This document shows, piece by piece, positions 14,194 to 21,547 of a DNA stretch of 28,593 nucleotides. The position numbers and the translations under genes were made by a program. Source of the DNA: JAQVXR01 sp050945755 (GTDB taxonomy: Bacteria > Bacillota > Dehalobacteriia > Dehalobacteriales > Dehalobacteriaceae); the NCBI GenBank assembly GCA_050945755.1, contig JBMNTN010000023.1, positions 1-28,593 on the forward strand, written 5' to 3'. Numbering within the stretch: the stretch's first letter is position 1; every line of letters starts with the position of its first letter. Under the pieces are notes generated by a model, which was not told where the DNA came from, made no database searches, and saw only the letters and a list, made by a program, of their open reading frames with translations.

Positions 14194-15537
14194 ATGTCGG
14201 AAAACAAATTTTATCATGCCGGTACCAACTATTTTGCTCCATATTATGCGGCCATTAAACAGGCGTGTCTCATTCAACAGACCGGGATTGTCACAAAAGT
14301 TGTCGGTTTAACCATTGAGGCAGAAGGAATTAAAGCCGCTGTAGGAGAGATCTGCCGGATTTTTTCCGAGGAATCTTCCCGCTTTAGTTTGGCGGAAGTA
14401 ATGGGATTCCGCGCCGAGACAACAATCCTCATGCCATTGGGCAGTCTGGAAGGGGTAAAACCCGGCAGCCGGATCCATGCCACAGGCAAGCCCCTCCAAA
14501 TCAAAGCAGGTCAAGCCCTCCTCGGGCGGGTGGTTGACGGTTTGGGGCAGCCAATTGACGGTCATCGGTTTTCCGGAGTTGAAATCAATGTGAATAATAA
14601 CCCGCCCCATCCCTTGGAGCGGAAACCGATTGCTACTGTGTTGGAAACCGGGGTAAAAGCCATTGACTGTTTTCTTACCTGCGGCGAGGGCCAAAGAATC
14701 GGCATTTTTGCCGGGAGCGGAGTGGGAAAGAGCACTCTCCTTGGCATGATTGCTCGTTCCCAGGGTGTGGATGTCAACGTGATTGCTTTGGTAGGTGAAA
14801 GGGGTCGGGAAGTAAAAGATTTTATCCAACAGGACCTAGGCCCGGTTGGCTTAAAGAAGTCTGTCCTGGTTGTCGCTACTTCCGACCAACCGGCCCTCGT
14901 GCGTGTCAAAGCAGCTTTTGTGGCCACCGCCATTGCTGAATACTTTCGAGATTTGGGTAAATCGGTAATGCTCATGATGGATTCCGTTACCCGGTTTGCT
15001 TTAGCCCAAAGGGAAATCGGCTTGGCAGTTGGTGAGCCGCCTACCACCCGGGGGTACACTCCTTCCGTGTTCGCCCTTTTACCCCGGTTGTTGGAGCGGG
15101 CCGGTGCCGGCAAGAAAGGCTCGATCACTGCTTTATATACTGTACTGGTGGAGGGGGATGACATGAATGAACCAATTGCCGATGCGGTACGGGGAATTTT
15201 AGACGGCCATATTGTGCTCACCAGAGAGCTTGCCCAGGCCAACCATTTTCCGGCCATTGATATTCTCCAAAGCGTCAGCAGGCTGATTAATCGCATCACC
15301 TCCCCGGAGGAAAAGGAATATGCTGCCCGGGTGAGAAACGTGCTCACCAACTACCAGCAGGTGGCAGACTTAATTAATATCGGTGCTTATGTTCCAGGTT
15401 CAAATAAAGAGGCAGACGAGGCCATCCGCTATTATCCAATGATTAGAAATTTCCTCATCCAGGATTTTCAGGAAACCTACACCAGGGCAGAAGCACTGGC
15501 AGAATTAAAGCAGATTTTTCAGGAGGGTAAATCATGA
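14194..15537 (+). CDS. fliI: Flagellar type III export ATPase FliI
   Basis: FliI is the F1-beta-like ATPase that unfolds and delivers export substrates. The 447-residue protein has the Walker A loop GIFAGSGVGKST (K179), the stretch ALVGERGREVKDF, the Walker B strand VMLMMDSVTRFALAQREIG (D263), and the conserved PPTTRGYTPSVFALLPRLLE. Length is normal. Translation begins at ATG 14194 and its stop overlaps the fliJ start (ATGA), so FliI and FliJ are coupled. Confidence 0.97.
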   Translation: MSENKFYHAGTNYFAPYYAAIKQACLIQQTGIVTKVVGLTIEAEGIKAAVGEICRIFSEESSRFSLAEVMGFRAETTILMPLGSLEGVKPGSRIHATGKPLQIKAGQALLGRVVDGLGQPIDGHRFSGVEINVNNNPPHPLERKPIATVLETGVKAIDCFLTCGEGQRIGIFAGSGVGKSTLLGMIARSQGVDVNVIALVGERGREVKDFIQQDLGPVGLKKSVLVVATSDQPALVRVKAAFVATAIAEYFRDLGKSVMLMMDSVTRFALAQREIGLAVGEPPTTRGYTPSVFALLPRLLERAGAGKKGSITALYTVLVEGDDMNEPIADAVRGILDGHIVLTRELAQANHFPAIDILQSVSRLINRITSPEEKEYAARVRNVLTNYQQVADLINIGAYVPGSNKEADEAIRYYPMIRNFLIQDFQETYTRAEALAELKQIFQEGKS

Positions 15538-15971
15538 AACGGTTTTCTTTTCGCTTCCAGCCGGTTTTAAATGTCCGTGCCGCTCGCCGGGATGCCCGGG
15601 AAAGGGAGTTAGCCCAGTTGCTGGGGGAAGTGGATGAGGCCCGGAATAAATTGAAAATCTACCATTCCCAGTTAAATCAATTGGTCTTAGGAACGGTTGG
15701 AGAAAATCCGGGGGCCTTGATTAATCAAGAGTATTATCGCGAAACAGTGAGCCAAAATATCCGGGAGCAAAATCGGGTTCTGCGGGAAAAGGAACAACTG
15801 GTCGGCGTGAGTCGAAAAGAGCTTTTAAAGGCGGAACAGGAATTGCGCTCTATGGAAATTATCAAAGAAAAGGAAATATCACTCTACCGTCAGTTGGCGG
15901 CACAAGAGGAACAGAAATTTCTCGATGAAACCGGGACCGGCTTGTTTCTCCGCTCCCGGGAAAACGGCTAA
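15534..15971 (+). CDS. fliJ: Flagellar export stalk protein FliJ
   Basis: FliJ is the coiled-coil stalk of the FliI hexamer and contacts FlhA. The 145-residue protein starts FSFRFQPVLNVRAARRDARE, matching the FliJ start (F-x-F-x-L-x-x-V-L), and is one long antiparallel coiled coil (ELAQLLGEVDEARNKLKIYH; EQLVGVSRKELLKAEQELRS). It starts with a four-base overlap to fliI and precedes fliK, its standard position. Confidence 0.93.
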   Translation: MKRFSFRFQPVLNVRAARRDARERELAQLLGEVDEARNKLKIYHSQLNQLVLGTVGENPGALINQEYYRETVSQNIREQNRVLREKEQLVGVSRKELLKAEQELRSMEIIKEKEISLYRQLAAQEEQKFLDETGTGLFLRSRENG

Positions 15972-16014
15972 ACGAAACCTTGGGAAAATTTACCGAGGAG
16001 GGAGGTGAGATTAA

Positions 16015-17226
16015 GTGTTCTTTTCGGAAACTACTCTGCAGATTCCCTGCTTATTATTAAATGAAGGAAAAGCACAGGCCCCGGACCAAAGCAATTGCAA
16101 AACAGACAGGGAAAAAGATTTTCTCATATTATTAGAGGGCTTGATGATGGTGCCGGGCTTGATGATGGTGCCTGGCACCAACTTATCAAGTTATTATGAG
16201 GGGCCTCCGGAGATTTCTTCTGTCCCCGGGGAGAAGCTGATGGTGCCTGGCACCAACTTATCAAGTTATTTTGATCAGCTGCCAGATAAGGGGCCTTTGG
16301 AGATTTCTTCTGTCCCCGGCAGGGTTCCATCAACAGATAGATTAACCGCTGGATTAACGGATACCGGCAACAGGGCAAGTCTTGATCAGCTTCCTGCCCA
16401 AACCCAAAACTTAGGTGAGGAAAAGCTGATGGTGCCTAGCACCAACTTATCAAGTTATTTTGATCAGCTGCCTGTGCAAACCCAAAACTTAGGTGAGGAG
16501 AAGAATATCTCTAATAGGATAAGCCTTGATCAGCTGCCGGCAAAAATCCAACAATTCATGGTGCCTGACACCAACTTATCAACTGATAGTGTTCGAGGAG
16601 GGCAAAGGGTGCTTGGCGCTGCTGGGGCACCAGACCAGCCGCAGACTCTGGAACTACAATTAGAGCCGGAAAGTTTAGGGACGGAGAAGCTGATGGTGCC
16701 TGGCACCAACTTATCAAGTTATTTTGATCAATTGCCAGTGCAAACCCAAAACTTAGGTGAGGAAAAGAATATCTCTAATAGGATAAGCCTTGATCAGTTG
16801 CCGGCAAAAATCCAACAACTCATGGTACCTGACACCAACTTATCAACTGATAGTGTTCGGGGAGGGCAGAGGGTGCTTGGCGCTGCTGGGGCACCAGATC
16901 AGCCGCAGACTCTGGAACTACAATTAGAGCCGGAAAGTTTAGGGACAGTCCGGGTGACTGTCAACTGGGCCAAAGGCCAAATTTCCGCTCAATTTTTGGC
17001 CCAATCCGCAAGTGCGGCCGCCGTCTTAACTGCCGGCATGCAGTCTCTCAAGGAAAACTTAAACCGCCTGCAGATTAATATTACCGGGCTCAGTGTCGCG
17101 GTAGTCGGCGCCCAGGGCAAAGAGGCCGGTCCACCAGGAACATTTTTTAAACGAGAACGGGCTCCGGCAGAACGTGATAGGTTGGCGGCAGGCACAGGCT
17201 CACCTTCTGTAAACTTTTTAATTTAA
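16015..17226 (+). CDS. fliK: Flagellar hook-length control protein FliK with repeat-built ruler region
   Basis: FliK measures hook length and switches export from hook to filament proteins. The C-terminal Flg_hook (substrate-switch) domain begins at residue 300: LELQLEPESLGTVRVTVNW, then GQISAQFLAQSASAAAVLTA, LKENLNRLQINITGLSVAVV. Residues about 43-295 are low-complexity repeats: six MVP(G/S/D)TNLS peptides (first residues 51, 76, 139, 182, 227, 270), DQLP motifs, two GP(P/L)EISSVPG, and an 88-residue tandem duplication that includes a truncated copy of the domain start (residues 212-223). At the DNA level these are REP-like palindromes in one frame. GTG 16015 follows GGAGGGAGGTGAG. Whether the repeats work as ruler or are tolerated insertions cannot be told from sequence. 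The gene is intact. Confidence 0.93.
   Translation: MFFSETTLQIPCLLLNEGKAQAPDQSNCKTDREKDFLILLEGLMMVPGLMMVPGTNLSSYYEGPPEISSVPGEKLMVPGTNLSSYFDQLPDKGPLEISSVPGRVPSTDRLTAGLTDTGNRASLDQLPAQTQNLGEEKLMVPSTNLSSYFDQLPVQTQNLGEEKNISNRISLDQLPAKIQQFMVPDTNLSTDSVRGGQRVLGAAGAPDQPQTLELQLEPESLGTEKLMVPGTNLSSYFDQLPVQTQNLGEEKNISNRISLDQLPAKIQQLMVPDTNLSTDSVRGGQRVLGAAGAPDQPQTLELQLEPESLGTVRVTVNWAKGQISAQFLAQSASAAAVLTAGMQSLKENLNRLQINITGLSVAVVGAQGKEAGPPGTFFKRERAPAERDRLAAGTGSPSVNFLI
16141..16176 (+). repeat. 18-bp tandem duplication at the first element of fliK
   Basis: TTGATGATGGTGCCGGGC (16141-16158) is directly repeated as TTGATGATGGTGCCTGGC (16159-16176), one base different. It encodes LMMVPG twice and looks like a truncated first copy of the REP-like core next to a full one. 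Confidence 0.85.
16165..16195 (+). repeat. REP-like element copy A in fliK
   Basis: ATGGTGCCTGGCACC followed by AACTTATCAAGTTATT. Two adjacent palindromes: GGTGCC-T-GGCACC and AACTT-ATC-AAGTT. It is read as MVPGTNLSSY. Unlike copies B, C and E it lacks the closing right arm ATCAGCT. Confidence 0.85.
16200..16319 (+). repeat. Direct repeat of 30 bp, 90 bp apart, flanking copy B
   Basis: 16200-16229 and 16290-16319 match at 28 of 30 positions (GGGGCCTCCGGAGATTTCTT versus GGGGCCTTTGGAGATTTCTT, then CTGTCCCCGG). They encode GPPEISSVPG and GPLEISSVPG. Element B lies between them, so an older local duplication carried it. Confidence 0.85.
16235..16280 (+). repeat. REP-like element copy B in fliK (full 46-bp form)
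   Basis: Outer inverted arms AGCTGAT (16235-16241) and ATCAGCT (16274-16280) enclose two palindromes, GGTGCC-T-GGCACC (16242-16254) and AACTT-ATC-AAGTT (16255-16267). The layout could fold as a small cruciform with two inner hairpins. It is read in frame as KLMVPGTNLSSYFDQL. Confidence 0.88.
16424..16469 (+). repeat. REP-like element copy C in fliK (full 46-bp form)
   Basis: Same 46-bp layout as copy B with one change in the first hairpin (GGTGCCTAGCACC), read as KLMVPSTNLSSYFDQL. Both outer arms are intact. It begins the first unit of the 264-bp-period duplication. Confidence 0.88.
16558..16587 (+). repeat. REP-like element copy D in fliK (divergent form)
   Basis: ATGGTGCCTGACACC followed by AACTTATCAACTGAT. 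The first hairpin is reduced to GGTG/CACC. This variant is the closest relative of the intergenic palindrome at 9355-9399 (minus strand). It is read as MVPDTNLSTD. Confidence 0.85.
16688..16733 (+). repeat. REP-like element copy E in fliK (46-bp form, damaged right arm)
   Basis: The duplicate of copy C. The first hairpin is perfect (GGTGCCTGGCACC), but the right arm has drifted to ATCAATT while the left arm is still AGCTGAT. It is read as KLMVPGTNLSSYFDQL. Confidence 0.88.
16822..16851 (+). repeat. REP-like element copy F in fliK (divergent form)
   Basis: The duplicate of copy D with one change (ATGGTACCTGACACC, then AACTTATCAACTGAT). It is read as MVPDTNLSTD. Confidence 0.85.
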
Positions 17227-17239
17227 GGAGGCAATCCGG

Positions 17240-17659
17240 ATGTATGTTTCAGGATCTACGGAAACTGTTTTCTCCCCAAGCCAAGAGAAACAGTCTTTCC
17301 TGGGCAAAGAGGATTTTTTCAAGTTATTGACACTCCAGCTGCAGCATCAGAATTTTTTTAATCCCCAGGATAACAATGAATTTATGGCTCAGGTAATGGA
17401 TATGACCATTGTCGAGCAACTGACAAATCTCAACGACCGTCTCTCCTGTTTTTTTGAAATGGAGAAGCAGTTTCAAACCATTACTCTCTTGGATCAGACC
17501 GTTGAAGTTACCAAACATGACGGCACCAAGGCCCAAGGCCTGGTAACAGGTGTTAGGTTTACGGCTGAGGGTCCGCTTTTAAATGTTGACGGCCGCGACT
17601 ATTCTTTAGCCCAAGTAACCCAAATCCGAGTACAGGATGGGGTAAACCATCACGAATAA
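17240..17659 (+). CDS. flgD: Hook-capping / hook assembly protein FlgD (short form)
   Basis: FlgD is the scaffold at the tip of the growing hook. The 139-residue protein keeps only the conserved N-terminal part: LGKEDFFKLLTLQLQHQNFF, then NPQDNNEFMAQVMDMTIVEQ, plus a small beta region (TLLDQTVEVTKHDGTKAQGL). The large C-terminal Ig/Tudor domains of proteobacterial FlgD are absent, as in Bacillus FlgD of similar size. ATG 17240 follows AAGGAGG. It lies between fliK and flgE, its usual place. Confidence 0.95.
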   Translation: MYVSGSTETVFSPSQEKQSFLGKEDFFKLLTLQLQHQNFFNPQDNNEFMAQVMDMTIVEQLTNLNDRLSCFFEMEKQFQTITLLDQTVEVTKHDGTKAQGLVTGVRFTAEGPLLNVDGRDYSLAQVTQIRVQDGVNHHE

Positions 17660-17680
17660 AATCAAAAGGGGGGTTCTATT

Positions 17681-18475
17681 ATGCTGAGATCTTTGTATGC
17701 AGGAGTTACCGGGATGAAAAATCATCAGACAAAATTGGATGTCATCGCCAATAATATCTCCAATGTCAATACTGCCGGTTTTAAAGCATCTACGGTAACT
17801 TTTCAAGACCTGATGAGTCAAACTATTCGCAATGCCGTGGAGGCTGATTCGGATAAAGGTGGTGTCAACCCAGCCCAGGTGGGAACGGGAAGTACGATTG
17901 GGAGCATTGAAACATCCTTTGTCCAAGGCCCCCTTCAGTACACCGGCCGGGCTCTTGATCTGGCCATTCAGGGCAACGGCTTTTTTGTTGTGGAAGATAA
18001 TGAGGGCAAAAGGTATTTCACCAGAGAGGGCTCTTTTCGTTTCGACAGTGAAGGTTACTTGGTAAACACCAACGGTTTCCGTGTCCTGGGGACAAATGAG
18101 AAACAAGTTAGAATTACCGAGGCCATCAATACCGTCAGTGTGGATAAATTTGGGGTCTTAACAGCTATTGATAATCAGGGGGATGTCATTGACCAAGTGG
18201 AGTTGGGGATTGCTTTTGTCACCAACCCGGAGAGCTTACTCAAAGAAGGGTCTAATCTCTACAGCGTCTCCACTGCCACCGGGGACGGCACCATTGACCA
18301 GGCCGGTCAGGATGGCCGGGGTACTGTGGAAGCATTTAATTTAGAAATGTCCAATGTTGATTTAAGCAATGAGTTTGCCAATTTAATTACTACCCAGCGG
18401 GGATACCAGGCCAATGCCCGGGTGATTACTGTTTCCGATCAGATCCTGGAGGAACTGGTCAACCTAAAACGTTAA
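17681..18475 (+). CDS. flgE: Flagellar hook protein FlgE (FlgE/F/G family)
   Basis: A 264-residue member of the FlgE/FlgF/FlgG family with the N-terminal motif MLRSLYAGVTGMKNHQTKLD, VIANNISNVNTAGFKAS, the central RALDLAIQGNGFFVVEDN with YFTREGSFRFDSEGYLV, and the C-terminal VDLSNEFANLITTQRGYQAN. Size and position after flgD match the Bacillus subtilis hook protein, which looks like FlgG and was once so named. Automated pipelines may call it flgG. The AGGGGGG site precedes ATG 17681. Confidence 0.88.
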   Translation: MLRSLYAGVTGMKNHQTKLDVIANNISNVNTAGFKASTVTFQDLMSQTIRNAVEADSDKGGVNPAQVGTGSTIGSIETSFVQGPLQYTGRALDLAIQGNGFFVVEDNEGKRYFTREGSFRFDSEGYLVNTNGFRVLGTNEKQVRITEAINTVSVDKFGVLTAIDNQGDVIDQVELGIAFVTNPESLLKEGSNLYSVSTATGDGTIDQAGQDGRGTVEAFNLEMSNVDLSNEFANLITTQRGYQANARVITVSDQILEELVNLKR

Positions 18476-18551
18476 CAGAAATGTCATGAAGCTACCTTTT
18501 ACAAACAGCATTTACCAAAATTATCCGGTGGCGACCGCAAGGAGCAGGACA

Positions 18552-19355
18552 ATGAAAAAGTTTGACTCTATGACAGTAACAGGATTGGTTCTGGGGATGG
18601 TATTAATCATCATCGCCATTGTTTATGGTGGGAAAATCGGCATCTTTTTTAACCTGCCTTCATTCTTAATTGCAGTGGGAGGATCTTTTTGTGCCGTGCT
18701 GATAAATTTCTCCTCTGATCAGGTAAAAAACATTTTCCGGGTCACTCGCAATGCCTTTTCCGCTCAGGTTTGGGAGACAAACACCCTGGTGGAACGCTTG
18801 GTAGCCCTCAGTACCATCGCCCGTAAGGAAGGCCTTCTGGCTTTGGAGGATGAACTTGCGGAGAATGAAGATCCTTTCTTTGAAAAATCTTTGCGCTTGG
18901 TTATTGACGGTTTTGATCCGGATCAGGTGCGGGCCATTCTGGAGGCGGAAATTGACTGTATGGTGGAAAGACACCGCTTAGGCCAGTATTTTTTCCAAAG
19001 TTGGGGTAGCTTTGCTCCCGCTTTTGGTATGATCGGTACTCTCATCGGCCTGGTGCAAATGCTCACCCAATTAGATGATCCCAGCGCTATTGGGCCGGCT
19101 ATGGCGGTCGCCCTTTTGACTACACTTTACGGCGCCCTTATGGCCTACTTGGTTTTTAACCCTCTTGCCGGGAAACTGGCACTGCGCAGTGATGAAGAAG
19201 TTGCCTATAAAGAAGTGATGATCGAAGGAGTTCTTGCCATCCAAGGAGGGACCAACCCGGTTTTAATGGAGGAAAAGCTGAAGGCATTTATTGATCCGGT
19301 GACTATGCCCAGTCGGGAGAGCCAAAAGAAGGAAGTGACCGCGGGTGCGTCGTAA
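18552..19355 (+). CDS. motA: Motor stator protein MotA
   Basis: MotA surrounds MotB as the ion-driven stator ring in the membrane. The 267-residue protein has four hydrophobic segments: VTGLVLGMVLIIIAIVYG, then FFNLPSFLIAVGGSFCAVL, APAFGMIGTLIGLVQML with the conserved Pro and Gly residues, and AVALLTTLYGALMAYLVFNP. The charged cytoplasmic loop between TM2 and TM3 includes the ARKEGLLALEDEL stretch. ATG 18552 follows AAGGAGCAGG; an in-frame ATG 22 codons upstream lacks a ribosome site. The 3' end overlaps motB by 11 bases. Ion choice (proton or sodium) cannot be read safely from sequence. Confidence 0.95.
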   Translation: MKKFDSMTVTGLVLGMVLIIIAIVYGGKIGIFFNLPSFLIAVGGSFCAVLINFSSDQVKNIFRVTRNAFSAQVWETNTLVERLVALSTIARKEGLLALEDELAENEDPFFEKSLRLVIDGFDPDQVRAILEAEIDCMVERHRLGQYFFQSWGSFAPAFGMIGTLIGLVQMLTQLDDPSAIGPAMAVALLTTLYGALMAYLVFNPLAGKLALRSDEEVAYKEVMIEGVLAIQGGTNPVLMEEKLKAFIDPVTMPSRESQKKEVTAGAS

Positions 19356-20064
19356 AAGGCTTTCCTCGCTAGAACAGCCGGGGGCTCCCCCGTGGATGAA
19401 TAGTTTTGCTGACCTCATGTGCTTATTGTTAACTTTTTTTGTTTTGCTCTATTCTTTTTCCGTGCTTGATGTCAAAAAGCTGGAGAGCTTTTTGACCTCC
19501 TTCCAGGGTCAGGGTGTCCTGCACACAGAAAACCTGGAAGAAATCGGCGCGCCGGGAGAGACAGAGGACCTTAATCCGGACAAGGTGATTGACCCGGAAT
19601 TGCTTCAGCTTTATCGGGAAATTATGGCCTACCTGGAAGCAAACCAATTGTATGAAGATGTTGATCTCAAATTTGTTTCCCGGGGGTTGGTCCTCACCAT
19701 CAAAGACAGGCTTTTATTTGACTCCGGAAAAGCTGTGCTCCGGGAAGACTCCAAAATTATTCTCAGTCAAATGGCCGGTCTCTTCAGCCAACTGGATCAT
19801 GATATTGCTGTTGAAGGCCACACCGATAACATCCCCATTAACCGGGCGCTTTACCCGACTAATTGGGAATTGTCTACCGCCAGGGCTACCTCAGTGGTGA
19901 GATTTTTTACCGAAGAAAAAAAGCTTGATGCCCAAAAATTTGCCGCCGTTGGTTTTGGAGAATGGCAGCCTGTGGCGCCTAATGACACCGAGGAAAACAG
20001 GCAATTAAATCGCCGGGTGGTCATTAAAATTTATACAGACGGAGAAGGCCACCGTATTGAATAA
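19345..20064 (+). CDS. motB: Motor stator protein MotB
   Basis: MotB anchors the stator to peptidoglycan and carries the ion-binding aspartate, here D23 in WMNSFADLMCLLLTFFVLLY, within the single membrane segment. The 239-residue protein ends with an OmpA-like peptidoglycan-binding domain (IAVEGHTDNIPINRALYPTN, then WELSTARATSVVRFF and ENRQLNRRVVIKIY). GTG 19345 overlaps the motA end, giving coupled translation. Confidence 0.95.
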   Translation: MRRKRLSSLEQPGAPPWMNSFADLMCLLLTFFVLLYSFSVLDVKKLESFLTSFQGQGVLHTENLEEIGAPGETEDLNPDKVIDPELLQLYREIMAYLEANQLYEDVDLKFVSRGLVLTIKDRLLFDSGKAVLREDSKIILSQMAGLFSQLDHDIAVEGHTDNIPINRALYPTNWELSTARATSVVRFFTEEKKLDAQKFAAVGFGEWQPVAPNDTEENRQLNRRVVIKIYTDGEGHRIE

Positions 20065-20078
20065 AGAGGGTGAGAGAG

Positions 20079-20405
20079 ATGACAGGAAAAAAAATTCAAC
20101 GTATCCAGTTTCCGGTTTTTGAAAAGGCCGAGGTGGCGTCGGAACCAAAAAGCTTGAACACATTGGCCGAGTTAAAACTTAATATTGTTGCCGAATTAGG
20201 CCGGACGGGCATCACCCTCAGAGATTTTCTCGCCCTGCGGGAAGGGGATACCATCAAGCTCTTGAAACCCGCCGGAGATATGGCCGATATTTATCTTAAT
20301 AACCGGCGCCTGGGACAGGGAGAAATTCTCGTGGTCAATGGCCTGTTCAGTGTTCGTTTGGCACTGCCCCAACAGCAAAATTTCACTCGGGAAGAGGAGA
20401 CTTAG
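20079..20405 (+). CDS. Small stand-alone SpoA-domain protein, FliN-like
   Basis: A 108-residue protein made mostly of one SpoA (FliM/FliN C-terminal) domain: LNTLAELKLNIVAELGRTGI, then TLRDFLALREGDTIKLL and LGQGEILVVNGLFSVRL. It fits the FliN fold but not its best-known sequence; a second, more typical FliN follows fliM at the far end. In Firmicutes the interval between motB and fliO usually holds fliL, fliM and fliY; here only this small gene is found. It may be a C-ring or export-sorting component. ATG 20079 is chosen for the GAGGGTGAG site; GTG 20070 is possible. fliO starts directly after its stop. Confidence 0.82.
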   Translation: MTGKKIQRIQFPVFEKAEVASEPKSLNTLAELKLNIVAELGRTGITLRDFLALREGDTIKLLKPAGDMADIYLNNRRLGQGEILVVNGLFSVRLALPQQQNFTREEET

Positions 20406-20768
20406 ATGGATCAAACTATCCTATGGGCGTTCATGAAACTGCTATTTGCTCTGCCGGTGGTGCTGGCCTCAATGATCATTATTCTTCGTTTCAGCTTACC
20501 CGGTGCTAAAAAGGGGATCAGCCCCAGGCAAAGTATGAAGATTGTCGATCGCTTGCTTCTGAACTCCCGGACTTCACTTTATATCGTTGATATCCAGGGG
20601 CGCTTTTTCCTTTTGGGAAATCAAGAAGGGAACGTGGTTATTTTAGATAAGCTCCCCGACTATCAAATTCCGGAAGCAGCCGATGCTCCTTTGCCCTGGG
20701 AAATGATCCTCGGTGCAAATGTAGCCGAAAAGCTGAACAGGATGAGAGGCAGTTTTAAAAGGCCATGA
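20406..20768 (+). CDS. fliO: Flagellar biosynthesis protein FliO
   Basis: FliO helps assemble the FliP pore of the export gate. The 120-residue protein has one N-terminal membrane helix (MKLLFALPVVLASMIIILRF), followed by the FliO-type cytoplasmic part with VDRLLLNSRTSLYIVDIQGR and FFLLGNQEGNVVILDKL. Its position directly before fliP supports the call, since the family is poorly conserved. The stop overlaps the fliP start by four bases. Confidence 0.85.
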   Translation: MDQTILWAFMKLLFALPVVLASMIIILRFSLPGAKKGISPRQSMKIVDRLLLNSRTSLYIVDIQGRFFLLGNQEGNVVILDKLPDYQIPEAADAPLPWEMILGANVAEKLNRMRGSFKRP

Positions 20769-21520
20769 AAAAAATTTATCTATTACTGTGCATAGCCCTT
20801 CTTCTTTTTATTTTGAGTGTTTCAGCTTGCGCGCTGCCGGAGACTATTCCTTTGCCCGGTATTGATTTACAGGTCCACGAGACTGATCAACCGGAGGAAG
20901 CGTTAGATAGCATTAAGCTTCTTGTGCTTTTAACCGTCCTCTCCCTGGCCCCCGGTTTCTTAGTGATGATGACGGCTTTTATCAGAATCGTGATTGTTTT
21001 GTCATTTATCAGGACATCACTGGGTACACAGCAGATTCCGCCCAATCAGATTATTATTGGGCTGGCACTGATTCTTACCTTCTTTGTCATGTACCCGGTT
21101 TATGAAAAGGTGGATGCCCAGGCAGTGCAACCTTATCTTGCCGGAGAGATTACCCAAAAAGAGGCATGGGAACTAGGGGCAAAACCGGTACGGGAATTTA
21201 TGCTCAAACAGACCAGAGAAAAAGATTTGGCTTTATTCATCAATGCCGCCCAAATCGAGAGGCCTCAAAACCGGGAGGACGTCCCCATGTCCACGGTGAT
21301 TCCGGCCTTTATCATCAGTGAGCTGAAAACTTCTTTCCAAATGGGTTTTATGCTTTTTGTGCCCTTCCTGGTAATTGATATGGCTGTGGCAAGTATTCTC
21401 ATGTCCATGGGGATGTTTATGCTTCCCCCGGTGATGATTGCCCTTCCTTTTAAAATATTGCTTTTTGTCATGGTGGATGGCTGGTATTTGGTGGTCCAAT
21501 CTTTGCTGGTAAGTTTCTAA
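20765..21520 (+). CDS. fliP: Flagellar export gate protein FliP
   Basis: FliP forms the pentameric export pore. The 251-residue protein has an N-terminal signal sequence (MKKIYLLLCIALLLFILSVS) and four membrane helices, with family motifs LAPGFLVMMTAFIRIVIVLS, RTSLGTQQIPPNQIIIGLAL, VIPAFIISELKTSFQMGF and VPFLVIDMAVASILMSMGM. VSAC at residues 19-22 resembles a lipobox, but FliP is normally cut by signal peptidase I, so lipidation is not claimed. It overlaps fliO (ATGA). Confidence 0.97.
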   Translation: MKKIYLLLCIALLLFILSVSACALPETIPLPGIDLQVHETDQPEEALDSIKLLVLLTVLSLAPGFLVMMTAFIRIVIVLSFIRTSLGTQQIPPNQIIIGLALILTFFVMYPVYEKVDAQAVQPYLAGEITQKEAWELGAKPVREFMLKQTREKDLALFINAAQIERPQNREDVPMSTVIPAFIISELKTSFQMGFMLFVPFLVIDMAVASILMSMGMFMLPPVMIALPFKILLFVMVDGWYLVVQSLLVSF

Positions 21521-21547
21521 GAGAATCGGATCAAGGAGGTTATCGGG

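Larger units (their letters stand above)
16424..16944 (+). repeat. 264-bp-period tandem duplication inside fliK
   Basis: 16424-16680 recurs at 16688-16944 with a constant offset of 264 bases (88 codons) and only about 11 differences in 257 bases by hand alignment, so the event is recent or being homogenised. Each unit holds a full REP-like element, a divergent one, and at its end the first twelve codons of the FliK C-terminal domain. Confidence 0.93.

Noticed and set aside
16141..16951. CRISPR-like array
   Set aside because: Repeat spacing is uneven, spacers are themselves repeated, and the whole stretch is open in the fliK frame.
17681..18475. Calling the hook gene flgG
   Set aside because: It does look FlgG-like, but its size and place after flgD match the Gram-positive hook protein FlgE; a distal rod FlgG would be expected elsewhere.
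20819..20832. Lipoprotein signal (VSAC) in FliP
   Set aside because: FliP signal peptides are normally processed by signal peptidase I, and the match is short enough to be chance.
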